Source of the DNA: Arthrobotrys musiformis
Lineage: Eukaryota; Ascomycota; Orbiliomycetes; Orbiliales; Orbiliaceae
Assembly: GCA_036971715.1 (NCBI GenBank)
Contig: JAVHJL010000013.1
Span: 62,001 to 126,000, forward strand
Length of the DNA stretch: 64,000 nt
Direction of reading: 5' to 3'
A program made the translations under genes and the position numbers. Of this stretch, positions 1 to 12,447 are shown piece by piece (within the stretch, counting starts at the first letter, position 1; the number at the start of each line of letters is the position of its first letter). The notes under the pieces are model-generated. The model saw only the letters and a program-made list of their open reading frames with translations, had not been told where the DNA came from and ran no database searches.

Positions 1-1062
1 GGTACTCCATGCGGAGGCTTTCGAGAGCTGACCTGACACAAGCTAGTGAAATTGTAGTCTGGGGTCGTGAAATTGAAATGGGTTATGTCTCAATACGGAT
101 AGTCTACTCATGTTGCTTGTGTCTCACTAATGTCGACTCGCTTCGAACCGCTTATATAGCCATTTAATATTTGTACTCCGACTCTATATAATAAATATTC
201 ACCACGCGATGTACAGCTACACATGCCTATCCATTCGCATATGTGATATTGTAAACTTAGAATTCGGTGCAAACCCACTCAGTCGGAGGATGGAAGTACC
301 TAGAATCTACTAAAGTATAATACCTTATCATAGGTACCTTATTGTTCGGCTAACGACAGCGGGGGTTCGCGAATGCTTCCCAGATTCGAACCCATCAATT
401 GGCGACTTTAATCGCCGCGCCGATGAAGATTCTTTCAGGCCACTTTAGTGGAAAGTGAGACACTGCATGCGCGCACCAGCGGTTAGATATCCGAGCAGAG
501 GCTTTCTATTTTCAAGACTGTCTGGAGATACCGCCCCGTCCTCACGGGTTGGTATATAACAACGCGTACAAGCTATACATAGAATTCTATAACGGTGGGC
601 GTAGACCGCATCCTGGCCCAACTTAACTTTCCATGTCAAAACCCCCATGTAGAGCGGGCCGAAGGCTTGCATATCAATCCCAAGTTGTAAATTGGGTGTA
701 GCTAGGGTACTAGAATACTAACTGTTAATTCAACAACAAATATGATTAGTGTTGCGCGAGGATCGATTGGCTGTCAGGATCTAGAGACGAGGCAGTTTAG
801 ACCCCTTAGGTTAATTTATTCAGAATTTATGGAAATGAGCTCATGGATCTCGCAGAGATATAGCTTCCATTTGAACTTGGGCTCCAACGAAGCCTCCAAA
901 TAACACAAAAATGTCTGTATATACACGACAAGAATGAGAAGAAAAGTGAAATTCGCCCATCACCTCATCCGCCTGAAATTCCATCTTACAATATACAATA
1001 GCACCAGCGGGTTCCCATAGCCAAAGAATTCATGGTCAGGTTACCTGCGTGCATTGACCCGT
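1..1062. other. Intergenic, no gene recognised
   Basis: The stretch is AT-rich and stop-dense. It ends at the stop codon of the first DUF4360 gene. Only short unsupported open frames are present. Around 377-420 the minus strand has a small GC-rich hairpin next to a GGTTCGAATC-like box, but no complete tRNA cloverleaf forms. Confidence 0.5.
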
Positions 1063-2129
1063 TTATGGGCACTTAGCCCATTGCAAACCGAGGACGTATG
1101 TAAACTTGCCGTCCTCGGAATCAGTAGTCATAAGGCCGCTGGCTCCACTAATAGAGGACTTGAGGTTGATCTGAGAATTGATGTTGAGAGCACCAGCCTC
1201 ACCACATGGGGACCAGACGACAGAGGTACTCTCGATTTCGTCGTGGATCAAGTAGTCCTCATCCTTGGGGCCGACAAGATTGGAGGCTTTGCTGACCTGT
1301 TGCATTTTCGAGCGTCAACACAAACTCTTTATGTCAAGCATGGTTATGGAGAAAAAGATATATTACCTGCTCGGAGTACCCGGAAAAGTAATAAGTAGCG
1401 CTTTGAGTAGCGCTAACTCCAGCTTCGAGGTAAGCTGTACGTTGAAGAAAATGTTAGAAAGTCTTTCATAGACATTATTGGCTTGTTTAAAAGGTTTCCA
1501 CGAACCATATCCTCTGTAGTCAACGCTGAAAATAGAATACTGGAATCCTTGCGGGTAGTGGATGTCAATGTTGAGTTGGCAGTTCTTCCGGCTTTCAGTA
1601 ATTGAAACACCAGTACCGATGGCAGCAACATATTTATCGAAGATCAAAGTGAAGGTTTTCCTATCGGAGGAGATGTATATGCCTGGAAAGCGGAAAAAAC
1701 AATCAGTCGTTAAATGTCTCATTTCAGGTCGAGAGCACTTGAAAACAGCCTAGCCGAAACCGACAATGGCGAGGACTCCTTACCAACTGACCCCTGGGGG
1801 CACCCAGTCCCGCCGTAGGTGATAGCATTGACGTAGATTTGTGATAGATCAACACCTGGAGGAATAGTATAGGAAGGCTTCGCCGAAGTCGTAGTTGTAG
1901 TACTCTTGGTTGTGGTGGCCGGGGTAGTTGTCACAGCCTTGCTAGTGGTGGTAGTGGTAGTGGTAGTGGTGGTAGTGGTAGTGGTGGACTTGGTAGTGGT
2001 AGTAGTAGACTTAGTAGTGGTGGTACTAGTGGTGGTGGTCTTCTTGGTTGTGGTGGTCAACCACGGCCACTGTGGAGCTGCGAGGGCGCTGGAGACCCAG
2101 AGCAGAACGAAGAGGGATGAGATTCTCAT
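1063..2129 (-). CDS. Secreted DUF4360 protein with Thr-rich linker
   Basis: Exons on the minus strand are 2129-1784, 1682-1506, 1434-1367 and 1296-1063, giving 274 aa. The chain starts with a signal peptide (about residues 1-18, cleavage after LAA). A Thr/Lys/Ser linker follows (about 24-88) and then a DUF4360 domain. Domain marks are YGGTGCPQGS, a CQLN motif, YYFSG, WSPCG and a C-terminal WAKC; the four cysteines probably form two disulfides. Every junction has a GT donor and AG acceptor, and the spliced product aligns along its length with the neighbour at 3779-4429. The donor of intron 2 (GTTCGT) is unusual. The function of DUF4360 is unknown; members are small secreted proteins of fungi and bacteria. 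The O-glycosylatable linker suggests a cell-wall or extracellular matrix location (inference). Confidence 0.85.
1868..2060 (-). repeat. Trinucleotide repeat encoding Thr-rich linker
   Basis: Read on the minus strand this is a degenerate run of ACN codons with scattered Lys and Ser codons, lying inside exon 1 of the DUF4360 gene. It is coding low-complexity DNA. The Val-rich frame on the opposite strand is its shadow. Confidence 0.85.
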
Positions 2130-3778
2130 TTTTGGAGGATGAGGCTAGAATAGTTTTCTCTTAACCAAGATGAACAAAGATCTTAGAAAATACGCGGTGT
2201 GTAATATCAAGAGGCCGAGAACCCTTTATGATGGTGAGCGATGATCATTGTGACGTCCAAACATGATGGAAACTAGGCCTTTAAATACTTCTGCATTCGC
2301 GATTTCTCAGATTATGATAGATACTAGAGGTGATGGATATCTCGAGCAATCTGCTGAGGCGGAGCACGCACTGGAAGATTATCGGAGAGAGTCCCTGCCG
2401 CTGGTGGTTTATCGCATCGGTGAGGACATTGAGATCGTTGATTCTCCCAGCGTCACATCGTGCCCAGGCCATGGCCACGCCCACACGCCCGTCGTAGACC
2501 CCGCAGTTCCCTCAAAATAGAGGGGTTTCGGGTTGATTCTCTCAAAGTAAGCACCCGATATGCACATGTGCACCCCACTCGCATGCTCGAGGATCGGCTT
2601 TCGCGATGTCGATGTCGCGTAAACGTTCAATATCGATCTCTCGATGCTCTACGATATTTCGGTCCGTCGGACCTATGAACGAAGTAACTTAATACTGTAA
2701 CCGCTCATTCGTATGAGGCGGGGTATTTTCGTAGCATCGATATCAACCTCTTATCCATATTGCTCCTTCCGCCATTGACATGTTATATTGATAAAACGCC
2801 ACAAATTGCTCAATGGGTATCTAGCTTAGGGTGCACCCAATGATATCATGATGATGGGGAACAATTTATTAGGACCATCTGCGGCCCTTCAGATTTTTAA
2901 GCCGTCCCGGAGAAATGCGAATGAAAGAGATATAGCGCTCCAAATATATAATTGCTCTCGATTGTTGGGGTATCTGGGGTTTGGTCCGGAACCCTGGAAC
3001 CCTGTTCTAAATGTAAAAATTATAAAACCATGAGCCTACACGTTTGTGCAACAAGGACAAGGCTCTAAAAAGTGGGGATGTCAACTTTATAATACCCGAA
3101 GGGTAATCAGCCTACTTCTAACCTGTCGGGAAGATGTGGGCCGAAAAGAAAAAGCACGGAGAAATGGAAACCGCTCGCGTATAAAATACAATGGCGATTT
3201 AAATTTACCCTTGGCGAGCTCGCCTAGGACGGCTTGCACGCATATCCTTGTTCCAAGGGTTTGGGTAGCCCAGCCCCGGAAAAACAAGTGCAATGGTGCA
3301 AGTGAGTAAATGGTCTACTAGCAAAGGCTGTACACATGGAACGCTTTAGACGCCGTAATGGTTTGTTTTGTTTTATTTACAACTAGTATCAAAGCAAAGA
3401 CTTATGTAACATAAATGACAGTCAATCTTGGAAAACGATTGAATCCTCAAAATTAGCTAAGTGAATCTAGAGGACTGTATCGCCACCGCATCTCGAGCCC
3501 GGTGTTTCGGACCGGTAGTTTTGTTAGTTGGCATTTCACGGCCTATGACTCGCAGTTTCATTCAAAGAGTAGTAAAGAGATTTCTTAAAATAGCACTAAT
3601 ATCAAAAGAGAAAATATACAAACGGGGGGTGAGGTTACATCGACGATTCCGACAGGAGGATAAACCGAAAACAATAATCCAATTTTCGTACATGATAGCA
3701 AAAGAAACAACTTTTAAGGAAATCCTATAAATATCGATAAAGTCCACACAGTGCGGCCGAGGAAAGTGGGCCATCAAC
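2130..3778. other. Intergenic between the two DUF4360 genes
   Basis: This contains the promoter of the upstream DUF4360 gene (2130 rightwards) and the 3' flank of the next one. It is stop-dense and AT-rich, and I recognise no gene in it. Confidence 0.5.
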
Positions 3779-4429
3779 CTAACACTTTCTCCACCCCAAT
3801 TCGAAAATACGGGTTAACTTTCCAGACTCTCCGAACTCAATGATCTCCCCACTACCGGTTCCCGTTATAGCGAGCTCAGATTTGATGTTCAAAGCGGTGT
3901 CAGAGCCGCATGGTGACCACGCGGTATCCCCAACCACACTCGCGGCTTGGATGTTGTAAATGTACTTTGCAGCGCCATAGAGCGGAAGAGTGAAAGCGGT
4001 TTGGTCTGTGCTGCCGGAAAAATAGATTGTTGAAGTGTGGCTTGCTTTGGTTCCCGTGCCGAGGAGAGCGGCGCCCGTGAAGTTCGTGGCGAGAACGGCA
4101 TATTGCCAGCCGACCGGGGCTTTGAGGGCTAGGTTGAGCTGGCAGAACTTGCGGCTGTCGGAAAGACTGCCTGTACCAAGCTCAGCGGAAAAGGATTTGA
4201 ACCTCGCAGTGAAAGACTTTCCGTCGGTGGCTATTTGAACGCTAGCAGACCCTTGAGGACATCCAGTTCCCCCATATACGATGTCATCGATCGTTATATC
4301 TTTTGGGGGCGACACCTCACGGTCTTCGACGTCGACGGGAACGGCTTGGGAAAAGGCCGCAAAAATGGCGCAGAGGGCCAACAAGAGTTGAATCATTGAT
4401 GCCATTTTGTAAACGGTATTTGATGACAT
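3779..4429 (-). CDS. Secreted DUF4360 protein, single exon
   Basis: An uninterrupted frame of 216 aa. The first methionine gives a short basic lead, and a second at residue 9 (MASMIQLLLALCAIFAAFSQA) starts a more typical signal peptide, so either start is possible. The domain shows YGGTGCPQGS, FCQLN, IYFSG, WSPCG and a terminal WRKC, the same four-cysteine pattern as the gene at 1063-2129. It has no introns and no Thr-rich linker, so it differs from its neighbour in both gene structure and architecture. About 200 aa after signal cleavage is normal for DUF4360. It is presumably secreted; the role is unknown. The two copies in the same orientation suggest an old local duplication, although one has lost or gained three introns. 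Confidence 0.9.
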   Translation of the reverse strand: MSSNTVYKMASMIQLLLALCAIFAAFSQAVPVDVEDREVSPPKDITIDDIVYGGTGCPQGSASVQIATDGKSFTARFKSFSAELGTGSLSDSRKFCQLNLALKAPVGWQYAVLATNFTGAALLGTGTKASHTSTIYFSGSTDQTAFTLPLYGAAKYIYNIQAASVVGDTAWSPCGSDTALNIKSELAITGTGSGEIIEFGESGKLTRIFELGWRKC

Positions 4430-7400
4430 CTTGTTTGATGGAAGAGAGAAATACGACGTTCAGTTTAATAAACGAGAAGTAGTGTCAATGTCCAAGGTTT
4501 GGGATGCTTGGTTCTTGGTTCTTGGTTTGTAGTTTCCTGGAAAGGGTATCGGTCTATCATGGTCAAGCTAGGAGAGCTCCAGTCGGCTTTTATAGAACTA
4601 TATTGTGTGACTAACCTCTTTGAATAATTATACAAGTCGAGACGTCCCCTTTATGAGCCGGAATGCTGCTCCGAAAACCTTTTCTGAAGCTTTTTTACTG
4701 TCGCGACCGTTTATCAAAGATCAATTAGATAATGATGGAGGGGTTCTACGGATAATCGGAAATGAAATTTGACAGCTCCATGTGCGGGCGACTTTGTCAA
4801 CCCGATCAAAGCCTGCAAAAGTCACTCTTTTGCCGTTACAATACCTTTTCTGAATATGGCCGTGGTTCGGTGGCGTCAAATCCTGGAAGTCGAACGTTTC
4901 AATATTTTCGTGAGGATTTTCAGGGTCCTTTACGTTCCAGACCAGCCCCAGACGCTCGGACGGGATACCCCTGTTATATTAGCAACCGTACGTTCGGGAT
5001 CCCTTGCGGTGACGAAGTTCCCGGCCTAGGATAAATGCATCCCCACGTCTGTACTCTGATAATATTGGTCTGAGCTTTGCTAATTAGACCGCCAGTTATT
5101 TATAATTATGAGCGAGAGGACATTCTAGGAGGTCGAAGTTATTCGCGCATAAATAAAAGAATCAAGTAGTCCAAGACATTAATCAGAATACACTCTCTGC
5201 AAAGTACTCTCCGGCTCCAGGCTTAGCTGTGTCGATATACGCCATGCAGCCATCGGTTAATAACACAATATCTATCGAGCACTCCAGGCCATTGAGTATC
5301 TATGTTGCGTGATCCAAATAATATGGACGCGCCATGTACTGTGTTCCGGCGGCGTGATTGGTCTGTGGACTGCAATGGAGTGGCGAATCTAAAGGCTCCT
5401 TGCGAACGGTCTCATGTCGACAGAAAAATTCTGCGTCCAGGATGATTCTTATATAGTACTTTATTTTACCATCGGAAACGGGGTTGAGAAACCCGGGCCG
5501 CGAATCGATAATTGCATTCAAGTATTCCTTTGCGAAGTTTGGGTACGAGACTAACATGGATAGATAGTCGACGATCAATCGCACTATCACATATCACTAT
5601 GTTCACTTCTTGTAAACAACTAGTCAGCCAATAGCTAGGAAGACCACTCTAGGGATTTATTAATGACGCACATATCAGCATGAAGTTTTTTTATCACTGG
5701 TATGAAAGTACCACGTCTCTATATCCTGAGCCGCACGGATGGGTCATACATCGGGTTTATAGGGCTAGAAGAAGGTATAAGCCCTGTAATAGACGGGATC
5801 GAGATATATACATTGGCTCCTCGCCACATGCACAGGATGAACTCTACCTTCCGCAACTGATTCGACCACATAGCTTCAGAAAAATAAGCTCTGGTATGTA
5901 TCACAATAGTATACTACCTATGGCACTAGCATGGGTATCGCTGATCCGGTTAATTCCGGATGATGGAAGTATTTACGCGCATGCGTACGTCAACCGGCTA
6001 TCGACTCGCTCGTCCTGGTTCCTTGCATGATGAACTGTGGGGCTACGACGTCGCGACAGCCAAACCTTCAATCCCTAAGCGTTGGAGCAGTTCTGCAAGT
6101 GGGCCTGGGTCGGCCTGAACACGAACTGAACTGCGTATGTTAGGCCAACAACATTATCAACCGAATTGTGGATTTGGGGCTACTGAGCAATAGCCGCTCG
6201 GCTGGAAAAGGAATAAGCTTGGTCTCGCGGTGAATAAGCTCCCAATCTCTTAAATTATCTATGAAAGCGCATTCGCATATTTTGCGACCCCGAAATTTTC
6301 GCGTGAGCAGTACCTTGCCGGATGCAATAGAGCGGCCGAGCGACATTCATTATATATAATTATCCTCATTGAGAATTGTAAATATTCACGCGGCGCATTT
6401 ATAACTTCAAAGAAATGATGGATAACCATACTCTTCTGACGGAAATGAAAGTATATTCATTCCTATGTATCTGGTTCGTGGATTTGGGCTTCTAGACCTA
6501 TAGATTGCGAGTATTTCTTCCGCTACAGTAATATGTACATGTATAGCACATACTATAGTGGCGCGAGTTATTGCGTAATTTAGGCTATGTACATATAACT
6601 TTGTGATGCAGGCATATATTTAGCCCAGCCTATACATGTATACATTGGGAAATAGATATATACATGGCGCCGCGGAAGATTAAGGTCAGGTGTGTAGGTT
6701 CAACTTCGATATGTGTACGCGTCGTTAAGACCTATGCAGCTAATATCATATAAAAAGGGTGGTTGTTTGTTACAGTTGAGCTGAACACATATCTAGTGGC
6801 ACTAGGAAATCTTCCGACTTCGATATTAAGCAAGAGTATATTAATGCGGTTGATTCACCATCTACCGGAATTACTGCCGTATATGCGTATAAGAATCACC
6901 GACTTTTAGCCATTTCCCACGGCTTTTGACAAGATTGTGGAGCTACTAGTAACTATAGTGCCGTATAGAAAAATAGCCTAAGCTGCCTGAACGGTAAAGA
7001 TATGGAGGCTCGCCTGTCAGATTCTACAGGGCGCCTGCGCAACAGGACAACTTAGGACACGCGTCCCCGCTACAGGGATACCAGCGATCTTTTGTAGTCG
7101 CTGTAGATGTTGTCGTAGTAGACACAATTAAGTAAGTAGTTGTGGCTGCAAATATTATAGAACATGCCATGGTATGGCGAGCGCTAGTTCCCGGAAATGT
7201 TCAAGTTGGAATTCGACTCGTCGCTGTAGCTGGCCGAGTCAAGAAGAGCACTTAACCGCGGGTACGACCGGCGACTGTCTCTCCGACGCATGCTCGGAAG
7301 GGGCAACCGAGAGTACAGGTAGTGTGCGTTGCTCGAGGCTACAATTTAATTGCCCAAGATACAGGGCCACGCACGTATACACCACGGCAACGTCAGGGTA

Positions 7401-9020
7401 GCCCCATAACCCCTCAGAGCGTGTATCGATTCTGTCGCAGAGCTACCTATACAGTCCTCCTTAGAACACGCATGATAAAAGTTTTATCTTCCGAGCTCCA
7501 CCACTCACCCGACACCTCTGGGCGTTTCTACCTAACTTTCTAGATCATGTTCCTCTCACAAACCTATTCTCTACGCTAAGCCACCCCCACAGATTTCACG
7601 GTGCTCGAAAACTTCTAAGGAGGACCGACTTGACCAAGGACATAGACCGAACTAACAAACAGCAGAAGCCAATCTGATTCGTATGGGATGCGAACTAACT
7701 TACCACTGCGACTGTACTTAGTGATGACAACATTCGAAACCATAACGACATCATGAGCTGGGGCTCCTATCCCAGAGAACTTGTAACCCCAACGACACCC
7801 GGTAGGGTGGAGAAATGCTTTACTCGATACAGCCAGCGCCTTCTCACCACTGTTGAGACCTTTGATCTTCCGGTCTAACCGAAGATTGTTCAATTCCTCT
7901 ACACCCCATCATCTCCAATACCCTCTGGTATATGGAGCTCTTAACTCCCCCTACTACTTCGTAGTCCAAGTGCACGAAGTTAATTTCTCATTTCCTGACT
8001 AGTAAGTTGCCCAGCAAACTATAACCTCGACCTTCAGGGGTTCATCACACGCCTAACGAAACTCAAGATTAGTAGCACTGACTTGAACAAACACTCGAGC
8101 AATGATATTGCTCCTTTAAACATTTATTTCACGAGCTCTCTAGGGCCTACTTAAACTTTTCTATCGTAAGTCCCACAGCACCGACCCCACCGAAGCAACC
8201 AAGCACGCCATTACAATATCCCACTAACCTTAATCTCAATCTATAAATTCTAGCTATCAACTAAGAACTCGCAATCAGCTGGCGAAAGGAGATAAAACTT
8301 GAAAACATATCCCAAAAATACTTGTACCCGACTATCAACCAACTTGAATCCAGTAAGTGAGCCGCCCTGAAGTCCCTAAACGCTAGAGAAAGTTCAGTCT
8401 ATGTCCTGTCAACATCCCACCTTCGCCTGACCCGGTAAGTATTATCTCTCCCTAAGATCGACAGTGTTTCCACTTACCCTCAACCAGTGCCACATCCGAA
8501 CTCGATATGGGGAGGCACGGGTCCATCAAACTTTGTGTCGGCCGACCAACTTGCGACATCTCTCACCGAGAAGCTCCCAATATCTGTGTGGTATTGATGA
8601 GCTAGGTAGTGGATTCGGTGGAACTTGATGGAGTCAGGAAGGAAGATAGCGTGGAAGGGTTTCTACCTCTTTCTATATGTATCGCTACACAAAAGCTAGT
8701 CTAGTAAGGAGACTTTCTCGATCAAAGTGGCACCTCTCACCTTCCCCACCCTGCTAAAACTTTTCTACTACGACACCTAGCACCTAGATACACAATGGTA
8801 GTTCTACCATATGAAATCATTAAAAACGAGGTTTACCGGTAGCGCTGTAGCATAAACATAATCCGAGCAAAGCACTTACTTTGCAACAAAACGTTCTTGA
8901 AGGCCCGATGTGGTATGTAGGTAGCGCTAGCGGCATCGTATGATCAATCTCAGGCTACGGCCATCCCTTATTCTGACCCAACACCGACCGGCGACCCATT
9001 CCAAGCCAAAGCTGCAGACC
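4430..9020. other. Long gene-free region with compositional shift
   Basis: About 4.6 kb hold no gene that I can support. Near 4507-4530 there is a short TTCTTGG-type tandem upstream of the DUF4360 gene. From about 5 to 7 kb the DNA is AT-rich and stop-dense. From roughly 7.5 to 8.9 kb the plus strand becomes visibly rich in A and C and poor in G, without an open frame. A 16-bp near-palindrome (ATGGTAG-TT-CTACCAT) lies at 8795-8810. The composition change could mark a decayed mobile element, but no terminal repeats or protein remnants were seen. Confidence 0.4.
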
Positions 9021-12000
9021 TCAAGAACCATTAACTTGCACGAATGGCTTGTTCGAGTATTCTACCTCCGAAAAAGTTTCCAAACCAGATGATTCAACAT
9101 CCGGGTCGGGATTCACCACCGTCTCCTTGCCCGCCATCCAGTTCCGAACATACTTCTCAATATGAGGCTGACCGGCCTTTCGTGCAGCATTGAGAGCATG
9201 ATTCGCACAACTAGGATATACCTCTAGAAAAAGGGAAATAGTATCAATTTGACCACACCTGGCAGCCACCTCAATTGCCGTTTCAGGGCGGTTCGGCGGC
9301 TCCCCGCCGGCGAAGATATCGGCACCCTCTCTTAATAGATAAACTATTGTGTTAAATTGGCCCCTGTTAATTGCCCGATGCAAAGGTCGGAGCCCCTGCC
9401 TATAAAGTTCCTCAACGCTATCGCCGGCCTTTATCAGGAGCTTCAGGCTTCCTAGACTGCACCCAACCGCATCGTTTATATAGATGCGAAATAGGGCCCT
9501 GGAGTCCTCTAAAAGCAATGTAAGGACCGTTGGATTCTTCGAGACTTCCTCCAACAGCTCAACATCATCTGATTGGATCGCCCTTTGAAATAGGGTTTGG
9601 ATGCATTCACGATGAAACACCGTGAGCAAATTGTCGGTGTGATCGATCCACCAGAAGTCCGAATACGAACTGAGTCCTCCTGCCGACTCCGAACGCCAAT
9701 CTCTAGACAAGCTCGCTTTGGGTGCGGTTACTATCAGCATTAGAAATCTGGCAATATCCCTTGTTTTGTACCGTTGGGACGGCGGCCTGGTGCCTGGACC
9801 TGGCCAAAGCTCATGTGATATAGCCTTTCCCAAGCAGGACATACATTCGTAGACTGCAGCCGGACGACGGGGTGTTAGGACATGCTGGAGGAAATTATTG
9901 ACGGCCATAGTCGTTTCACCTCGCTCAATCGCAGAAAGGGTATCTCGGGCGGCTACTTCTGCTAATTCCACTTCCAAGTTTGGTATGAATATACTAATGT
10001 CCCACAATTCTAAGACCCTACCGCAATCCCGATTCGACACTGCTATTGAAAACTCCCTTCCTATTACCCACTTTATTTCACTCCTTAGCCCCCAGATATT
10101 TATAGTTCTCCTCGCGTTTATGACTTTTAGAGAACTCTGCAAATTTGATGGATCCGCTCCAGAGGAGAGTAGCGTGCAGAATAAAGTAGGGGAACCCCTA
10201 CGGAAGGATATGTCAAGGGGCCTTTGTTGTCCTACTGGAACATAGTCGATAAAGGGGCTCAAGGAATACAATTTGGACGTATCAGAGCAGCTGGGCCAAG
10301 ATATTATTGGGCTATTAATATCGAAACCAGTCTCCTGCAGACATGCTATCAATTTTAGCAACTGGGACTGGTCTATTTCGTAATCCAGTGAATAGAGAAT
10401 CTTGCTAGCAAGAAGTTCCCATAGCTGTTCCCGAGTGGCGTGGCTAACTGTTCCGATTATCTTCTGGGCCATGGCTAAACTTTGGGTGAACGATGGCTGG
10501 CCAAGAAATGGGGTTTGAACGTAAAATCTAAACATCTTACGGTGTCGATTGTACGGTTTTGATGGGTTTTTCGCTCCAATTGAAACTCCAGCAATGACAT
10601 CCGATAAAAACTCATCATAATTTCTCCGTATATATGTTTCGGCGCTTCTCTCGCACACTGGTGGCAACAACCGGGCGAATATATACCAAATATGATCAAA
10701 TATCCTGTCTGCAAGGTCCTGCCTAATAGTTCCGATGTAGATTAGAAGGTATAGATAATACTCTCTTGCTTTGCCGGCGGGATCTCGGTGGGTTCCCACT
10801 CTGTTAGTAAACGTGTCGCAGCGATGGGGCCACGTGTATGTCCCAAACGGACCTCGACGTGAGCTAGACGCAACTAGACGTGAGTCAGACGCAACTAGAT
10901 CCATCGTTGCTTGCCACAGTATTTCCTGCGTTCTGTCATCTGTGAACTGCCCTCGGGCGTCGGTATCGAACGATAAAAATCCCTTATTGCGGTTTAACCA
11001 CCAATCGGGGTACAACACCTCCAAGCAAGTTTGGAATAGTTTACCGTCTGCTGCTATTGTGGCCCTGAGGATTGCAAAGGGTTTCCCATGTCGGAACCCC
11101 GCGTTGTATAACAGCTCTATACCAGGACTATCAGCTGTAGCGAGGGGCGTGTATATCATTTCTCCGTGATCGCCCCGCCCCAGTGACTCTACCACAACTG
11201 TCGGTATTTTTATAGGATCCCACAATTCGAAAAATAAGCCCAAGTCGCCTAAGTAATGTTCGCATAGGAGAAGTAACAACCTCACCCTTCCTACAGAGTT
11301 AGGGCGGATTCTATAGCGCCTGATATGGGCTAATATTAGACGTATAGAGGAGGACTTTGAAGTAATCGCAATAATTGCCGGGGAGTTGAAGAGGAATTTA
11401 AACCTTCGAGACTGCGTAAAGGCAGTTAGTTGTTCATCCCAATTGCGGTCTTCTCCAAAGGTTCCGTATATATTTCCACCCCACAACAGATCTGATATTA
11501 TATCCCATGCTAATCGGTAAATTTCAAATTCTCGGTCCGGATAAATGCTTCGAGTATGGAGAATTAAATCTTCATCCAGTCTGATATAAAGTATAGGCAT
11601 GATATTGTGACATGCAGCTTCCGTCGAAATCGTTTTTAGCGAAAGGAGTTCCTTGAGTGCACCACGATAACCCAATTCGTTTATAGAATCAAGAAGCTTG
11701 AATAAGTCCATCTTCTCCAAAAGATTATTCGAGAGGCGGAACAGTAGAACTTTGAGCAGGGCCATTGACGGGTGTGCTTTTGCCGCGCTGACTTCCAAAG
11801 ACCCAGCGCCGAAGCGACCGCGCTGAAGTACTGCATTTAGAGAGGCTTGAGATCTGACGATTGGTAAGGCATTAAAAACCGAACGCGGAATCCAAATTTT
11901 GAAAGGCAAGATGGCGGAATCGAATGACGGAGGAGTATACACTTCGATGTCCCGTACGCCATGAGATTTGTTTCCACCATCCTTATCCCCGTCAGAGAGT

Positions 12001-12447
12001 CTAGCCGCCATCACGAACGCCATATCGGTAAATGTGACATTCCGTCGTATCCCTCGATCTAGGGCATCTCGCGAAATACAAGTGCCATTCTTTAGAACAA
12101 CTTGTGTCTCTGTTTTTCCATCAGCCTCCCTTGCAGCTAATTCTTTGTGGATCTGGACCCACTCCTCTGTCTTGACGCGTTTACGGCAGCCCCACGGGCC
12201 GTATAGGCGCATTTTATATTGGCTCTCTCTAGAATCCATGGGCGAGGTCAGCACCTAGAATGATATGAATAAGTAATTGCCTTGAGCAGGTCACTCACGT
12301 TGCATTGAGACCATATTCTTTGTTACATTGTTCGACCAGCTTTGGGAGGGACCAGTTGGTTGTATAGTATCTCATCATGATACCCTCCCTGTAAGTATCG
12401 AGTTCGGGGCATCGTCGGGCCCTTTTCTTGGTATTAACTAAAGCCAT
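9021..12447 (-). CDS. Clr5-domain protein with C-terminal ankyrin repeats
   Basis: Two exons: 12447-12299 and 12228-9021, 1,118 aa. The 70-nt intron falls inside the Clr5 domain. Splicing at the AG after TCT joins LNAT to ESQYKMRLYGPWGCRK, restoring the typical Clr5 ending; the earlier AG in the same intron gives a stop. The first 80 residues or so are the Clr5 domain, with TYREGIMMRYY and LPKLVEQCNKEYG as its first helices. Clr5 domains are presumed DNA-binding modules common in ascomycetes. The large middle region has no domain I recognise. The last 150 residues carry two or three ankyrin-like units (GLRPLHRAINRGQFNTIVYL, TAIEVAARCGQIDTISLFL). It may be a regulator or an incompatibility-type protein (inference). 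A short coding duplication, VASDSRL/VASSSRR, lies near 10,860-10,900. Confidence 0.88.

Noticed and set aside
377..420. tRNA-like hairpin and GGTTCGAATC box on the minus strand
   Set aside because: The putative T-arm does not pair and no acceptor or D-arm can be drawn, so it is not called as a tRNA.
1906..2142. Val-rich open frame on the plus strand
   Set aside because: It is the antisense shadow of the Thr-rich linker of the DUF4360 gene.
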